A stretch of DNA of 64,000 nt from Chthonobacter albigriseus (lineage in GTDB: Bacteria; Pseudomonadota; Alphaproteobacteria; Rhizobiales; Pleomorphomonadaceae), in NCBI RefSeq assembly GCF_013839445.1, contig NZ_JACDIT010000004.1, positions 1-64,000 of the forward strand, read 5' to 3'. The notes beneath the pieces are model-generated. The model made no database searches. It was given only the letters and a program-made list of their open reading frames with translations, and had not been told where the DNA came from. The position numbers were made by a program, and so were the translations under genes. Positions 26,462 to 35,120 of this stretch are shown in pieces. Numbering within the stretch: the stretch's first letter is position 1; each line of letters opens with the position of its first letter.

Positions 26462-27511
26462 TCAGGGCACCGGCGAGATCGGAGTCGCGGGCGGCTTGAG
26501 GTTGCCCCAGAACTTCGGATCGTCGACGTTGTCCTTGGTGATCGCGGCGCCGGGGATCTTGATGTTCGGCCCCCAGGCTTCGCCGGTAACCGTCCCCTCG
26601 AGCCCGAGGATGTCGTAGGTGCCGGGCTTGATCTCCGCCTTGGCGACGATCTTGTCCATGAACATGGCCACCGCCGCTGCCTGGGCGTAGAGAGGCTGCT
26701 CGACCTCGACGTTGAGCCAACCCTTGCGGATGAGATCCAGACCGACGGGCGCACCGTTGGAGCTCATCATCATCACCTCGCCGGGCTTCTTGCCGGCTGC
26801 TTCCAGCGAGGCGACGGCGGCCACCGACAGATGCGCCGCGTGGTTGAAGATCAGGTCGATGTCGGGGTTGGAGACGATGGAATCCGCCACGATCGTACCG
26901 GCGTTGCTCGCCTCCCACTGCATGGCCGGTTGCGAGATGATGGTGACGCCCGGGAAGGCCTTCATCTTCTCCTCGAAGCCCTTCTGGATATCGAGGGTGT
27001 AGGGGTCGCCGGGGTCGCCGAGGACCTGGAGGATCTTGCCCTTCACGTCGCCGTTCTTCTCCTTCAGCAGCCGCTCGGCCTCCGCCGCGGCGACATGGCC
27101 GATCTCGATCGTTCCCGCGACGGAGGTGAAGTCCGACATCGTCGAGGTGATCTGCCGGTCGAACTCGACCACCGGGATCCCGGCGGCGCGGGCCGCCTCG
27201 ATCGACGGCTTCAACGCGTTGAAGTCCACGGCGGCGAGGATGATCGCGGCCGGCTTCAAGGCGATGACGTCGTTCATCTGCGATTGCTGTGCGTCGGTCT
27301 TGTTGTCGGCGTTGAGAGTCTGCATCTCGTAGCCGACCTGTTTCAGGAACATCTCAAGCGCGCTGACCGACCCGGTCTGGAATTCGTCGAGCAGCGTCGG
27401 GACCAGATAGTAGACCGTGCCCTTGGACTGGGCAGCAGCGGGGACGAGCATGGCGCCGATCAACGCCAGCACTGTCGTCAAACCGAGCAGTAGTCGTTTC
27501 ATCGTGTTCAC
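26462..27511 (-). CDS. Sugar ABC transporter substrate-binding protein (RbsB type)
   Basis: A 349-residue periplasmic receptor. Signal peptide about 1-27 ([21 protein letters not shown]). Type I binding fold with [16 protein letters not shown] at the start, the hinge [17 protein letters not shown] (Asp/Arg pair typical of pentose and hexose binders), and [17 protein letters not shown] precedes the ATG. Confidence 0.92.
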   Translation of the reverse strand: MNTMKRLLLGLTTVLALIGAMLVPAAAQSKGTVYYLVPTLLDEFQTGSVSALEMFLKQVGYEMQTLNADNKTDAQQSQMNDVIALKPAAIILAAVDFNALKPSIEAARAAGIPVVEFDRQITSTMSDFTSVAGTIEIGHVAAAEAERLLKEKNGDVKGKILQVLGDPGDPYTLDIQKGFEEKMKAFPGVTIISQPAMQWEASNAGTIVADSIVSNPDIDLIFNHAAHLSVAAVASLEAAGKKPGEVMMMSSNGAPVGLDLIRKGWLNVEVEQPLYAQAAAVAMFMDKIVAKAEIKPGTYDILGLEGTVTGEAWGPNIKIPGAAITKDNVDDPKFWGNLKPPATPISPVP

Positions 27512-27526
27512 TCCTCTGCCGGACTT

Positions 27527-28300
27527 TTATCGTTTCGCCGCTGCCGGTCCGGTGCCGGCAAGCGCTTCGCCCGTGATCATCCTGATCACGGCATCGGGCG
27601 TCGTCTGGTGGGTCGGGACATCTCCGGCGACCACCCCCTGACGGATCACGACGATCCGGTCGGCGACCTGGAAAGCCTGCTGCATGATGTGGGTGATGAT
27701 CACGACGCCGATGCCCTGGCTGGCGACGTGCCGGATCATCTCCAGGCCGCGGCGGGTCTGCTCGACGCCGAGCGCCGCGAAGGGTTCGTCGAGCAGCACC
27801 AGCTTGCCGCCCCAATGAACGAAGCGGTTGAGCTCGATCGCCTGCCGCTGGCCGCCCGAGAGGTGCTCGACGTTGACACGCAGCGACGGGATGCGGGTTC
27901 CGGCTTCCGCGAGAGCCTTGGCGACTTCGCGCTCCATCGCCTTCTCGTCGAGAATGGGGATGCCGAGCACGCGGCGCGTGATTTCGCGGCCCATGAAGAA
28001 GTTGGAGACGACGTCGACGTTGGTGCAGAGCGAGAGGTCCTGGTAGACCGTCTCGATCCCCATCGCCTTGCCCTCGGCAGGGGTCTTCGCGCGATACTCG
28101 CGGCCCTCGAACAGCATACGGCCGGAACTCGCCTCGTGGCCGCCGGCTATGATCTTGACGAGGGTCGACTTGCCGGCGCCGTTGTCGCCGAGCAGCGCGA
28201 CGACCTCCCCCTTGCCGATCGAGAAGCTCACGCCCTTCAGCGCTTCGATGGCGCCGAAGTTCTTGCGGATGTCCTCCAGGACGAGAAGCGGTTCGGTCAT
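27527..28300 (-). CDS. Sugar ABC transporter ATP-binding protein, single-domain (FrcA type)
   Basis: A 257-residue ATPase. Walker A GDNGAGKST, signature LSGGQRQAIE, Walker B LVLLDEPFAALG and switch His in IITHIM. Most CUT2 ATPases are duplicated (about 500 residues); this one has a single domain, as in the fructose importer FrcA. It overlaps the ROK gene by 4 bp and precedes the binding protein by 15 bp. Confidence 0.93.
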   Translation of the reverse strand: MTEPLLVLEDIRKNFGAIEALKGVSFSIGKGEVVALLGDNGAGKSTLVKIIAGGHEASSGRMLFEGREYRAKTPAEGKAMGIETVYQDLSLCTNVDVVSNFFMGREITRRVLGIPILDEKAMEREVAKALAEAGTRIPSLRVNVEHLSGGQRQAIELNRFVHWGGKLVLLDEPFAALGVEQTRRGLEMIRHVASQGIGVVIITHIMQQAFQVADRIVVIRQGVVAGDVPTHQTTPDAVIRMITGEALAGTGPAAAKR

Positions 28301-29454
28301 GCGCGCACCTCCCTGCCGCCAATCCTGGTCAGTTCCGGGCCGAACATCTGGCCCTGGCGTGGCGAGAGCGCCCCCCGGACCGCCAAGGCGGCGGCGCCGC
28401 GCAGCACTGCTTCGCCGCCCTCGCCGCCGCTGGCGACGACCACCCGCGGCAGGCTTCGGTCGCGGCGAACGGCGATGGAGTTGCCGAAATCGGCGCCCGG
28501 CGCGGTGACAGTGTCGAGCAGCCCGGCTGGTGCGTAGCCACCGACGACGATTGTCTCGGGGTCGAACAGGTTTTCGATGGTCCGGACCGCCTGGCGAAAC
28601 AGCGGGTCGACCGCCTTTGCCCAGGCAGCCTCGCCAAGGCCGCTGCGCCTTAGGGCTTCCAGCGAGACGTAGCGCTCAAGACAGCCCCGATTCCCGCAGA
28701 AGCACGGTTCGCCGTCCGGAACGACCGTGATGTGGCCGAGTTCGCCGGCATTGCCCCAATTGCCGCGCAGCACCTCGCCATCATGGACCATCGTCCCGCC
28801 GAGGCCGACGCCGAAGAACAGGTAGTAGTAGTCGCGCAGCGCAGTGCCCCGGCCATAGAGCTGTTCGCAAAGCGCAGCGGCAGCCATGTCGGTCTCGACG
28901 AAGGCGGCAAGCCCCGTCGCGTCCGCCAGACGGCCCAGGATCTCCGTTCCCTGCCAGCCGGCCATGGTCGTGGAGCCGATGAAGCTCATCGATTCCACGC
29001 CGAACGGGCCAGGCATTGCCATGCCGACCCCGAGCAGCCGGCGCGCCGGATCGGCAGCGCGCAGTTCGGCGACAAGATCGCGGATCAGCGCGAAGCCCTC
29101 GTCCGGGGTGGCGCGCTCGGCGTCCCGGCGCACCCGAGCGAGAATGTCGCCGCGCAGGTTGATCAGAGCCGCCTCGACGCTGAGCGGGGTGATGTAGACG
29201 CCGATGGCGAAACCGCCGTCCGGGTTCACGGCCAGCTTGCTGGGCGGGACGCCCCTGCCCTTAGGCTGTTCACGCTCGGAGACGAGGAAGCCGTCTTCCT
29301 CCAGTTCGCGGACGATGGTGGAGACGGTCTGGACGGTCAGGCCGACGCTGTCGGCGATGTCGGTCCGCGCGATCGGGCCCCGGCGCCGGATCAGCTCGAG
29401 CACGATCCGCTTGTTGAACGGTCGTCCCGTTTCCTGGTTCGTGCCCTTCAGCAT
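28297..29454 (-). CDS. ROK-family transcriptional regulator
   Basis: A 385-residue repressor. A winged helix at about 15-75 (RRGPIARTDIADSVGLTVQTV) precedes a sugar-kinase-like ROK domain: FFGVGLGGTMV, then GELGHITVVPDGEPCFCGNRGCLERYVS with the His and the zinc-binding CxCGNRGCLE. The degenerate ATP site is typical of NagC/Mlc/XylR regulators. It is first in the operon, so it probably regulates itself and the importer in response to the sugar. Confidence 0.92.
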   Translation of the reverse strand: MLKGTNQETGRPFNKRIVLELIRRRGPIARTDIADSVGLTVQTVSTIVRELEEDGFLVSEREQPKGRGVPPSKLAVNPDGGFAIGVYITPLSVEAALINLRGDILARVRRDAERATPDEGFALIRDLVAELRAADPARRLLGVGMAMPGPFGVESMSFIGSTTMAGWQGTEILGRLADATGLAAFVETDMAAAALCEQLYGRGTALRDYYYLFFGVGLGGTMVHDGEVLRGNWGNAGELGHITVVPDGEPCFCGNRGCLERYVSLEALRRSGLGEAAWAKAVDPLFRQAVRTIENLFDPETIVVGGYAPAGLLDTVTAPGADFGNSIAVRRDRSLPRVVVASGGEGGEAVLRGAAALAVRGALSPRQGQMFGPELTRIGGREVRA

Positions 29455-29472
29455 GAGGCCCGCTCCCTCGAC

Positions 29473-29488
29473 ATGCAGAGAGTTGCAT
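29473..29488. promoter_or_regulatory. Inverted repeat upstream of the ROK operon, candidate operator
   Basis: ATGCA (29473-29477) and TGCAT (29484-29488) form a dyad 20 bp before the ROK start. A minus-strand TTGACG about 35 bp further upstream could be a -35 box, which would put the dyad near the transcription start, as expected for autoregulation. Confidence 0.4.
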
Positions 29489-29568
29489 GGACCCCATATT
29501 TCGTCAAACGGTTTTCAGAAATAGGCGGAGATCGGTCTTGGACCCTTTTGCTTCCGGCTTTCGCGGCC

Positions 29569-30384
29569 CTAGCCGGCCGTTGCGAAGCGGGCGAGGTCCT
29601 TGTCGGAGGCGTCGTTCAGGAAGAACACCCGGAGCCGTTCCGCGCTGCGCAAAAGGCAGTCGAGGTAATCCGAACGGTTGCGTCGGGCGTCGGCTCTGGG
29701 TGCGACGAGGCAAAGCGTCGCCGCCGCGCGCCCGTCCGGCCGACGCACTGGCACCGCGAAGCAGTGCGTGTAGCTGTCGACGATGCTGTCGAAGGTGAAA
29801 AAGCCGTCCCGCGAAGCCTGGCGGACTTCGGCGAGGTAGGTCGCCGGGTCGAGCCAGTCGCCGGAGGGGAGACGGAAGTCCTCCGGCGGGACGAAAGAGA
29901 GGATCTCGCCGTCCGAAAGATGATCGAGCAGCAAGCGACCGGAAGCGGTCCAGGGGATCGGCGTCCGTTCGCCGACGCTGGACGAGATGCGGAACGGTCT
30001 GGACCCCTCACGCATCATCGCCACGGTATACTTGTTGCCGTCGAGAAGGCAGAACTGCGCCGTCTCGCGCGTCTCCTCGACGATCTCGCCCAGCAGTTCG
30101 GAGCAATGGCGCAGCAGGTCCGACTGCTCGGAGTATGCGGCCCCGAACAGGAACAGCTTGCGGCCCAGGAACACCCTGCCCTCTCCGCCCTGGTATTCGA
30201 GAGCTTCCAGTTTCAGGAGCACGCCGATCAGTTCGTAGATGGTCGATCGCGGCGCTCCCATGGCGCTCGCGATCTCGTTGGGGCGCATCGGCCGGCGGCT
30301 GTTGCGCAGGCAGTCGAAGATGTCGAAGGCCCGCTCAAGTCCGCGGGACCGACGTGTCGTGGCATCATCGACGGGCTTGTCCAT
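29569..30384 (-). CDS. IclR-family transcriptional regulator
   Basis: A 271-residue regulator. Winged helix at about 12-75 (LERAFDIFDCLRNS, PNEIASAMGAPRSTIYELI) and an effector domain from about 90 (ELLGEIVEETRETAQFCLLDG, IPWTASGRLLLDHL, the FDSIVDSYTHCFAVPVR region). It lies at the 3' end of the amino-acid transport and RidA operon, 27 bp after RidA, and is its likely regulator. The ATG at 30384 has GAGGAG upstream. Confidence 0.9.
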   Translation of the reverse strand: MDKPVDDATTRRSRGLERAFDIFDCLRNSRRPMRPNEIASAMGAPRSTIYELIGVLLKLEALEYQGGEGRVFLGRKLFLFGAAYSEQSDLLRHCSELLGEIVEETRETAQFCLLDGNKYTVAMMREGSRPFRISSSVGERTPIPWTASGRLLLDHLSDGEILSFVPPEDFRLPSGDWLDPATYLAEVRQASRDGFFTFDSIVDSYTHCFAVPVRRPDGRAAATLCLVAPRADARRNRSDYLDCLLRSAERLRVFFLNDASDKDLARFATAG

Positions 30385-30411
30385 GCGGTCTCCTCTGCGC
30401 AACGCTCCTGC

Positions 30412-30795
30412 TTATTTCCGCCGGAAGGCGACGCAGTCAATCTCCACCTTGCAGTCGACCATCATCGACGACTGGACGCAGGCGCGCGCCGGCGGGTTCG
30501 CGCCGAAATACTCCGCGTAGACGCCGTTGAAGCTCCAGAAGTCGCGGGGATCGTCGAGCCAGACCCCGACCCGGACGACATCCTCCACGCCGTATCCGGC
30601 CTCGTGCAGGATTCCGATCAGGTTCTCGATCGTCTTGCGCGTCTCCGCGACGATGCCGCCGCGGACGATCTCTCCATTCTCCATGGCGACCTGGCCGGAC
30701 ACGTAGAGCCAGCCGTCGGCCTCCACGGCGCGCGCGAAGGGAAGCGGTTGCTTGCCGGCACCGGTTTCGCCGGCTCCGTAACGGGTGATGGACAT
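30412..30795 (-). CDS. RidA-family enamine/imine deaminase
   Basis: A 127-residue YjgF/YER057c/UK114 trimeric protein. Visible marks are GWLYVSGQVA, ETRKTIENLIGIL and the PPARACVQ loop with the conserved Arg that binds the carboxylate, followed by VEIDCVAF. RidA hydrolyses reactive 2-aminoacrylate and other enamines made by PLP dehydratases, which fits the PLP enzyme divergent from this operon. CAGGAG precedes the ATG. Confidence 0.92.
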   Translation of the reverse strand: MSITRYGAGETGAGKQPLPFARAVEADGWLYVSGQVAMENGEIVRGGIVAETRKTIENLIGILHEAGYGVEDVVRVGVWLDDPRDFWSFNGVYAEYFGANPPARACVQSSMMVDCKVEIDCVAFRRK

Positions 30796-30814
30796 CGGTG
30801 TCTCCTGGATGTGT

Positions 30815-31585
30815 TCAACTGAAACGGGAGTTCTTGAGGAACTCGGCGAGCCGCTCGGTGGAGGGATTGGCGAACATGGTCTTGGGGTCGCCTTCCTCGC
30901 CGATCCGCCCCTGGTTCATGAAGATGACGCGATTCGAGACGTCGAACGCGAACCGCATCTCGTGCGTGACGATCAGCATGGTCATGCCATCACGGGCAAG
31001 GTCGGTGATGACCTGCAGAACTTCGGCCACGAGTTCCGGATCGAGCGCGGAGGTCACCTCGTCGAACAGCATCAGGCGCGGGCTCATCGCGATGGCGCGG
31101 GCGATCGCGACACGCTGCAGCTGCCCGCCCGAGAGCTTGGACGGCCGGTGGTCCTTGCGGTTGAGAAGGCCGACCCGATCCAGCCAGCCCTCCGCCGTCG
31201 CGCGTGCCGCGTCCGCCGGCATCTTCTTGACGAGCGTTAGCCCGAGCATGACGTTCTCCAGCGCCGTCATGTGCGGGAAGAGGTTGAACTGCTGGAAGGC
31301 CATGCCGGTCAAGGCGCGTTGGCGGGCGATCTCGCGTTCCGGCTTGCGCCGCCGCCGTCCGCCGTCGGTGAGGTACCCGATCTCCTCGCCGTCGATCCGG
31401 ATCGAGCCCCCCTCGAAGTCCTCCAGCATGTTGACGCAGCGCAGCATCGTCGTCTTGCCCGAGCCGCTGGACCCTATGATCGAGATCACCTCGCCGGCCT
31501 GCACCGTGCAGTCGACGCCTTTGAGAACCTCAACGGATCCGAAGCTCTTGTGGAGGTCCCGGATTTCCAGGAGGGGGGCGGACAT
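30815..31585 (-). CDS. Polar amino-acid ABC transporter ATP-binding protein (GlnQ/HisP type)
   Basis: A 256-residue ATPase. Walker [10 protein letters not shown], signature LSGGQLQRV, Walker [15 protein letters not shown] and switch His in [21 protein letters not shown] is typical of this family. The ATG at 31585 is 10 bp after the permease stop and preceded by GAAGGG; a longer frame adds 25 residues lying inside the permease gene. Confidence 0.95.
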   Translation of the reverse strand: MSAPLLEIRDLHKSFGSVEVLKGVDCTVQAGEVISIIGSSGSGKTTMLRCVNMLEDFEGGSIRIDGEEIGYLTDGGRRRRKPEREIARQRALTGMAFQQFNLFPHMTALENVMLGLTLVKKMPADAARATAEGWLDRVGLLNRKDHRPSKLSGGQLQRVAIARAIAMSPRLMLFDEVTSALDPELVAEVLQVITDLARDGMTMLIVTHEMRFAFDVSNRVIFMNQGRIGEEGDPKTMFANPSTERLAEFLKNSRFS

Positions 31586-31595
31586 AGCGAACCCT

Positions 31596-32255
31596 TCAGT
31601 CGGTCGCGACGCGGCGCTCGACATAGCTGCCGAACCGCTCGATGGCGTAGTTGATCGCAAAGTAGAGCGCCCCGGCCAGGAGGTAGAACTCCAGGCTGTG
31701 GAACGCCCGGGAGATGACCTCCTGCGTCCGCAGAAGCAGTTCCGCGACCCCGATCACCGAAAGCAGCGTGGAGGCTTTCACCATCTCGGCTGCGGTGTTG
31801 ATCCAGGCGGGCAACCCGAGCCGGAGAGCCTGCGGCGCGAGCACGTAGCGGAAGGTCTGGCCGAAGCCGAGACCGATGGCCTTGGCGGCTTCGGTCTGTC
31901 CTCGCGGGATCGTCTGCAACGCACCGCGAGTGATCTCGCCAACGTGCGACGAGCAGAAAACGGTCAGCGCCAGCACGCCGGCCTGAAAAGGCGAGAGATC
32001 GAGACCGATCGTGGTAAGAATGTAGTAGCTGGCCAGCACCAGCACGAAGACCGGCGTGCCACGGACGAAGTCGGTGTAGAGCCGGCCAGCGAACCGCCAT
32101 GCGAGGTTGCCGTAGGCAAGCACCAGCCCCAGCCCCACGCCGATCACGGTTCCGCCGGCAATCGCCAGTGCCGAGATCAGCACGGTGGTGCCGAGGCCGT
32201 AGAGGATAGGCCAGCGTGCCGACCAGATGAGTTCGAGGATGGTGGGGGATTCCAT
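31596..32255 (-). CDS. Amino-acid ABC transporter permease (second subunit)
   Basis: A 219-residue HisM/HisQ-type permease with about five helices ([22 protein letters not shown] and on) and the conserved [13 protein letters not shown] and [17 protein letters not shown] (EAA loop). Start uncertain: ATG at 32255 or a GTG at 32264 that overlaps the upstream stop as GTGA. Pairs with the permease just upstream. Confidence 0.92.
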   Translation of the reverse strand: MESPTILELIWSARWPILYGLGTTVLISALAIAGGTVIGVGLGLVLAYGNLAWRFAGRLYTDFVRGTPVFVLVLASYYILTTIGLDLSPFQAGVLALTVFCSSHVGEITRGALQTIPRGQTEAAKAIGLGFGQTFRYVLAPQALRLGLPAWINTAAEMVKASTLLSVIGVAELLLRTQEVISRAFHSLEFYLLAGALYFAINYAIERFGSYVERRVATD

Positions 32256-32260
32256 GCCGG

Positions 32261-32923
32261 TCACCCCGCCAGCGAGAGGCGAGCTTCGACCCGGCGCAGC
32301 AACGCGGCGAGGATCGAGCAGGTGCCGACATAAAGGGCGCTCGCAACGAGCCAGGTCTCGACCACACGGAAACTCTCGACATTGATCTTTCGCGCCTCGA
32401 ACGTGAGTTCCGGCACGGCGATCGCGGCGGCAAGCGAAGTGTCCTTGAAGAGACCGATGAAGGTGCTTCCGAGCGCCGGAAGCACGGCGCGAAGCATGAT
32501 CGGCAGGATGATCCGGCGCCGGATCTGGCCCTCGGTGAGGCCGATCGCAAGACCGGCCTCGCGCAGGCCCTTCGGCACCCCGAGCAGGCCGCCGCGGAAC
32601 ACTTCGGCGAGATAGGCGCCGGAGTAGAGCGACAGCGCCAGCACGAAGGAGTTTGTCTTCGAGAGGCGCAGTCCGAGTTGCGGCAAGGTGAAAAAGGAGA
32701 TCAGCACCAGGACGAGCAACGGCGTGTTGCGGAACACCGTGACGTAGAGGCCGGCCGGCGCGCGAAGCAGGGGTTGCCGCGCGGTTTGCCCGAACGCGAG
32801 CACCAGCCCGATGAGGCAGCCGATGCCGATCGAGAGCACGGCCAGGAGGAGGCTGAGGCCGAGGCCGAACAGCAGGTCGTCGAAGCTCCGCCAGACCGCG
32901 GAGAAGTTCAGCGTATAGCCCAT
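32261..32923 (-). CDS. Amino-acid ABC transporter permease (first subunit)
   Basis: A 220-residue permease with helices such as LGLSLLLAVLSIGIGCLIG, the FRNTPLLVLVLISFF segment and the EAA loop LREAGLAIGLTEGQIRRRI. The ATG at 32923 fits the family N-terminus; the longer frame runs into the stem-loop region upstream. Forms a heterodimer with the next gene product. Confidence 0.92.
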   Translation of the reverse strand: MGYTLNFSAVWRSFDDLLFGLGLSLLLAVLSIGIGCLIGLVLAFGQTARQPLLRAPAGLYVTVFRNTPLLVLVLISFFTLPQLGLRLSKTNSFVLALSLYSGAYLAEVFRGGLLGVPKGLREAGLAIGLTEGQIRRRIILPIMLRAVLPALGSTFIGLFKDTSLAAAIAVPELTFEARKINVESFRVVETWLVASALYVGTCSILAALLRRVEARLSLAG

Positions 32924-32946
32924 GGACCCGCCCGGACCTGTGGTGG

Positions 32947-32969
32947 CGCCGCGCCATGACGGCGCGGCG
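32947..32969. other. Stem-loop before the permease genes
   Basis: CGCCGCGCC (32947-32955) pairs perfectly with 32961-32969 over ATGAC. It is the second of two hairpins between the binding protein and the first permease. Confidence 0.6.
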
Positions 32970-32998
32970 AGGAGCAACCGAAAAACGCAAAAGCCTTG

Positions 32999-33030
32999 CG
33001 GCGCCGATGGTGCGTGCACCGCCGGCGCCG
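32999..33030. other. Intercistronic stem-loop after the binding-protein gene
   Basis: CGGCGCCG at 32999-33006 and at 33023-33030 are the ends of a long hairpin with one mismatch and an inner GGTGC/GCACC stem, only 11 bases after the binding-protein stop. No U-run. Expected to give higher binding-protein than permease levels. Confidence 0.6.
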
Positions 33031-33041
33031 GTCAGGCCCCG

Positions 33042-33878
33042 TTATTGGAACTCGACGGGGAATCCGATCGCCGGCGGCGGCAGGTCCTTGCCGAACCACT
33101 TCTTGAAGGAAGCCGCATAGGTATCGAACTCGACGCCGGTCATCGCTTCGTGCAACGCGGTGTTGACGAAATTCAGCCAATCCGGATCGCCCCGCCCGAC
33201 AGCGCAAGCATAGGTCTGCGGGCTCCAGCCGTAGCCGGCATCCTTGTACTTGCCCGGGTTCTGCGTAATGTACCACGCGATCGACGACTGGTCCGTGGCC
33301 GCCGCATCCGCACGTCCGGACTCCAGTGCCTGGTAGATCAGGTCGACCGCGTCGTACTGGTCGACGGTCGCCTCCGGAAGCGCCTTGTGGACGAGTTCTT
33401 CCGCATAGACGTTCTGCAACACCGCGATCGTCACCGACGATCCAGCCGCCTTCAGCGCGGCGTAGTCGGCGTAGGATCCGCCCTCCTTCAGCATCAGCCC
33501 GACGCCTTCCCGGTAATAGGGCACCGTGAAGTTGACCTGCTGCGCACGCTCGCCGGTCACGGTCATGAACTGGCAGGTGATGTCGACCTTGCCCGTGGTG
33601 ATGTTCGGGATGCGGGCGTCGGATGCCTGGTTGACGAACTCGATCTTCTCCGGATCGGCGAACAGCGCCTTGGCGATAATCTTGGCCACATCGACGTCGA
33701 AGCCCTGAAGGGTGTCGTCGGCGCCCTTGAAGTGCCAGGGCGCGTTCGTGCTGCCGGTGCCGACGATCAGCTTGCCGCGAGCCAACACGTCTTCGAGTTT
33801 TCCGGCCTGCGCGCCGGTTGCCGCGAGCGCCATGACGACGGCTGAGGAAAGGCCAAGCAATTGCGACTTCATGTTCAT
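33042..33878 (-). CDS. Amino-acid ABC transporter substrate-binding protein (family 3)
   Basis: A 278-residue periplasmic receptor with a signal peptide (about 1-25, cut near AQA-GK). Type II fold marks: LARGKLIVGTGSTNAPWHF, the GFDVDVAKIIAKALF helix, and FVNQASDARIPNITTGKVDI, where the Arg binds the alpha-carboxylate in this family. YAEELVHKALPEATV and TDQSSIAWYI follow. First gene of the operon that ends with IclR. Confidence 0.92.
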   Translation of the reverse strand: MNMKSQLLGLSSAVVMALAATGAQAGKLEDVLARGKLIVGTGSTNAPWHFKGADDTLQGFDVDVAKIIAKALFADPEKIEFVNQASDARIPNITTGKVDITCQFMTVTGERAQQVNFTVPYYREGVGLMLKEGGSYADYAALKAAGSSVTIAVLQNVYAEELVHKALPEATVDQYDAVDLIYQALESGRADAAATDQSSIAWYITQNPGKYKDAGYGWSPQTYACAVGRGDPDWLNFVNTALHEAMTGVEFDTYAASFKKWFGKDLPPPAIGFPVEFQ

Positions 33879-33910
33879 GACGCCCTCCAGTTCGATCCCC
33901 GATTTGGTAT

Positions 33911-33946
33911 ATCCGCTATAATGGACACATGCCTGAAATAGCGGAT
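33911..33946. promoter_or_regulatory. 9-bp inverted repeat in the divergent control region
   Basis: ATCCGCTAT (33911-33919) and ATAGCGGAT (33938-33946) are perfect inverted copies with centres 27 bp apart. They lie between the binding-protein gene (minus) and the PLP enzyme gene (plus), in an AT-richer stretch with promoter-like TATAAT. A shared operator for the IclR protein at 29.6 kb is the likely reading (inference). Confidence 0.5.
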
Positions 33947-34007
33947 TGACGTATTAGCCGCGCTGGTTCAAACCTTGTCAAGGCGCGGTTGAAGGGATTT
34001 CCCGGCG

Positions 34008-35066
34008 ATGTTGGACGAGCTCGATACACCCGCAGTCTTGGTGGATCTCGCGATCGCGACCGCCAACATCAGGCGTTTCCAGGACTTTGCCGACCGGCGC
34101 GGGCTCGTAACGCGCCCCCACATCAAGACCCACAAGCTGCCGCAGCTAGCCCGCTTGCAGATCGAGGCGGGCGCCGTTGGCATCACCTGCCAGAAGATCG
34201 GCGAGGCGGAGGCCCTCGTCGCCGCCGAACCCGCTATCCATGACGTGCTGCTTACCTACAACGTCATGGGCGCCGCAAAGCTGGCGCGCCTCGTAGCGCT
34301 GTCCGACTGGGTGCGCCTGTCAGTGGTGGCCGACAGCCGTTCCGTGGTCGACGGGCTGTCATCAGCCTTCGCGAGCCGGCCGAACCCTTTGATCGTTTTG
34401 GTGGAATGCGACACCGGAGGGCAGCGATGCGGCGTGACCAGCCCGGCCGCTGCAGCCGACCTGGCGGCGGCTATCGAGGAAGCGCCGGGGCTTTGCTTCG
34501 GCGGGCTGATGACCTATCCGGCCGCCGGAAAAGCGGCGGATGCCGCGGCCTTTCTCGCGGAGGCCAAGCGGCTGATCGAAGCCGGGGGACTTTCCGTGGA
34601 CGTCGTCACGTCGGGCGGAACACCGGATATCTGGAAAGCCGAGACCGCCGGCGTGATCACCGAGTATCGTCCGGGAACCTACGTCTACAATGATCGGTCG
34701 CTGGTGGCGCGCGGTGTCGCCACGCCAGCCGATTGCGCTCTCACCGTGCTGGCGACCGTCGTCTCGGTGCCGACGCCGAACCGGGCCATCGTGGACGCGG
34801 GCTCCAAGGTGCTCACCTCCGACCTCCTCGGCCTCATCGGCTACGGGGAGGTTCTCGGACGCCCGGACATCACGATCGACCAGCTGTCGGAGGAGCACGG
34901 CCGCCTTGTATCGGATGGTCCGATCGGGCTCGCGGTTGGCGACCGTGTCCGCATCCTGCCGAACCACGCCTGCGTGGTGACGAACATGGTCGACGCGGTG
35001 TCGGTGCTACAGCTGGACGGTCGCGTCGAGACCTGGCCTGTTGTGGCGCGTGGTCGGGTTACCTGA
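34008..35066 (+). CDS. D-threonine aldolase / D-serine dehydratase-like PLP enzyme
   Basis: A 352-residue fold-type III PLP enzyme. The PLP Lys is in TRPHIKTHKLP at about 40 (KTHK). The barrel signature GVTCQKIGEAE, the ECDTGGQRCGV strand and the C-terminal PNHACVVTNM, whose His and Cys bind the metal in this family, are all present. Members cleave D-threonine or 3-hydroxyaspartate, or dehydrate D-serine. GAAGGGA precedes the ATG. Divergent from the amino-acid importer and RidA operon, it probably uses what that importer brings in. Confidence 0.9.
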   Translation: MLDELDTPAVLVDLAIATANIRRFQDFADRRGLVTRPHIKTHKLPQLARLQIEAGAVGITCQKIGEAEALVAAEPAIHDVLLTYNVMGAAKLARLVALSDWVRLSVVADSRSVVDGLSSAFASRPNPLIVLVECDTGGQRCGVTSPAAAADLAAAIEEAPGLCFGGLMTYPAAGKAADAAAFLAEAKRLIEAGGLSVDVVTSGGTPDIWKAETAGVITEYRPGTYVYNDRSLVARGVATPADCALTVLATVVSVPTPNRAIVDAGSKVLTSDLLGLIGYGEVLGRPDITIDQLSEEHGRLVSDGPIGLAVGDRVRILPNHACVVTNMVDAVSVLQLDGRVETWPVVARGRVT

Positions 35067-35120
35067 CGGTGTCTTGACCGCGCCGCCAGCATCTTTCCCG
35101 GAAGCGGACGACGCAACCAG

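Noticed and set aside
25407-26918. Upstream extension of the SDR frame to 26918
   Set aside because: It overlaps the permease and binding-protein genes in another frame; the SDR has its own ribosome binding site and ATG at 25406.
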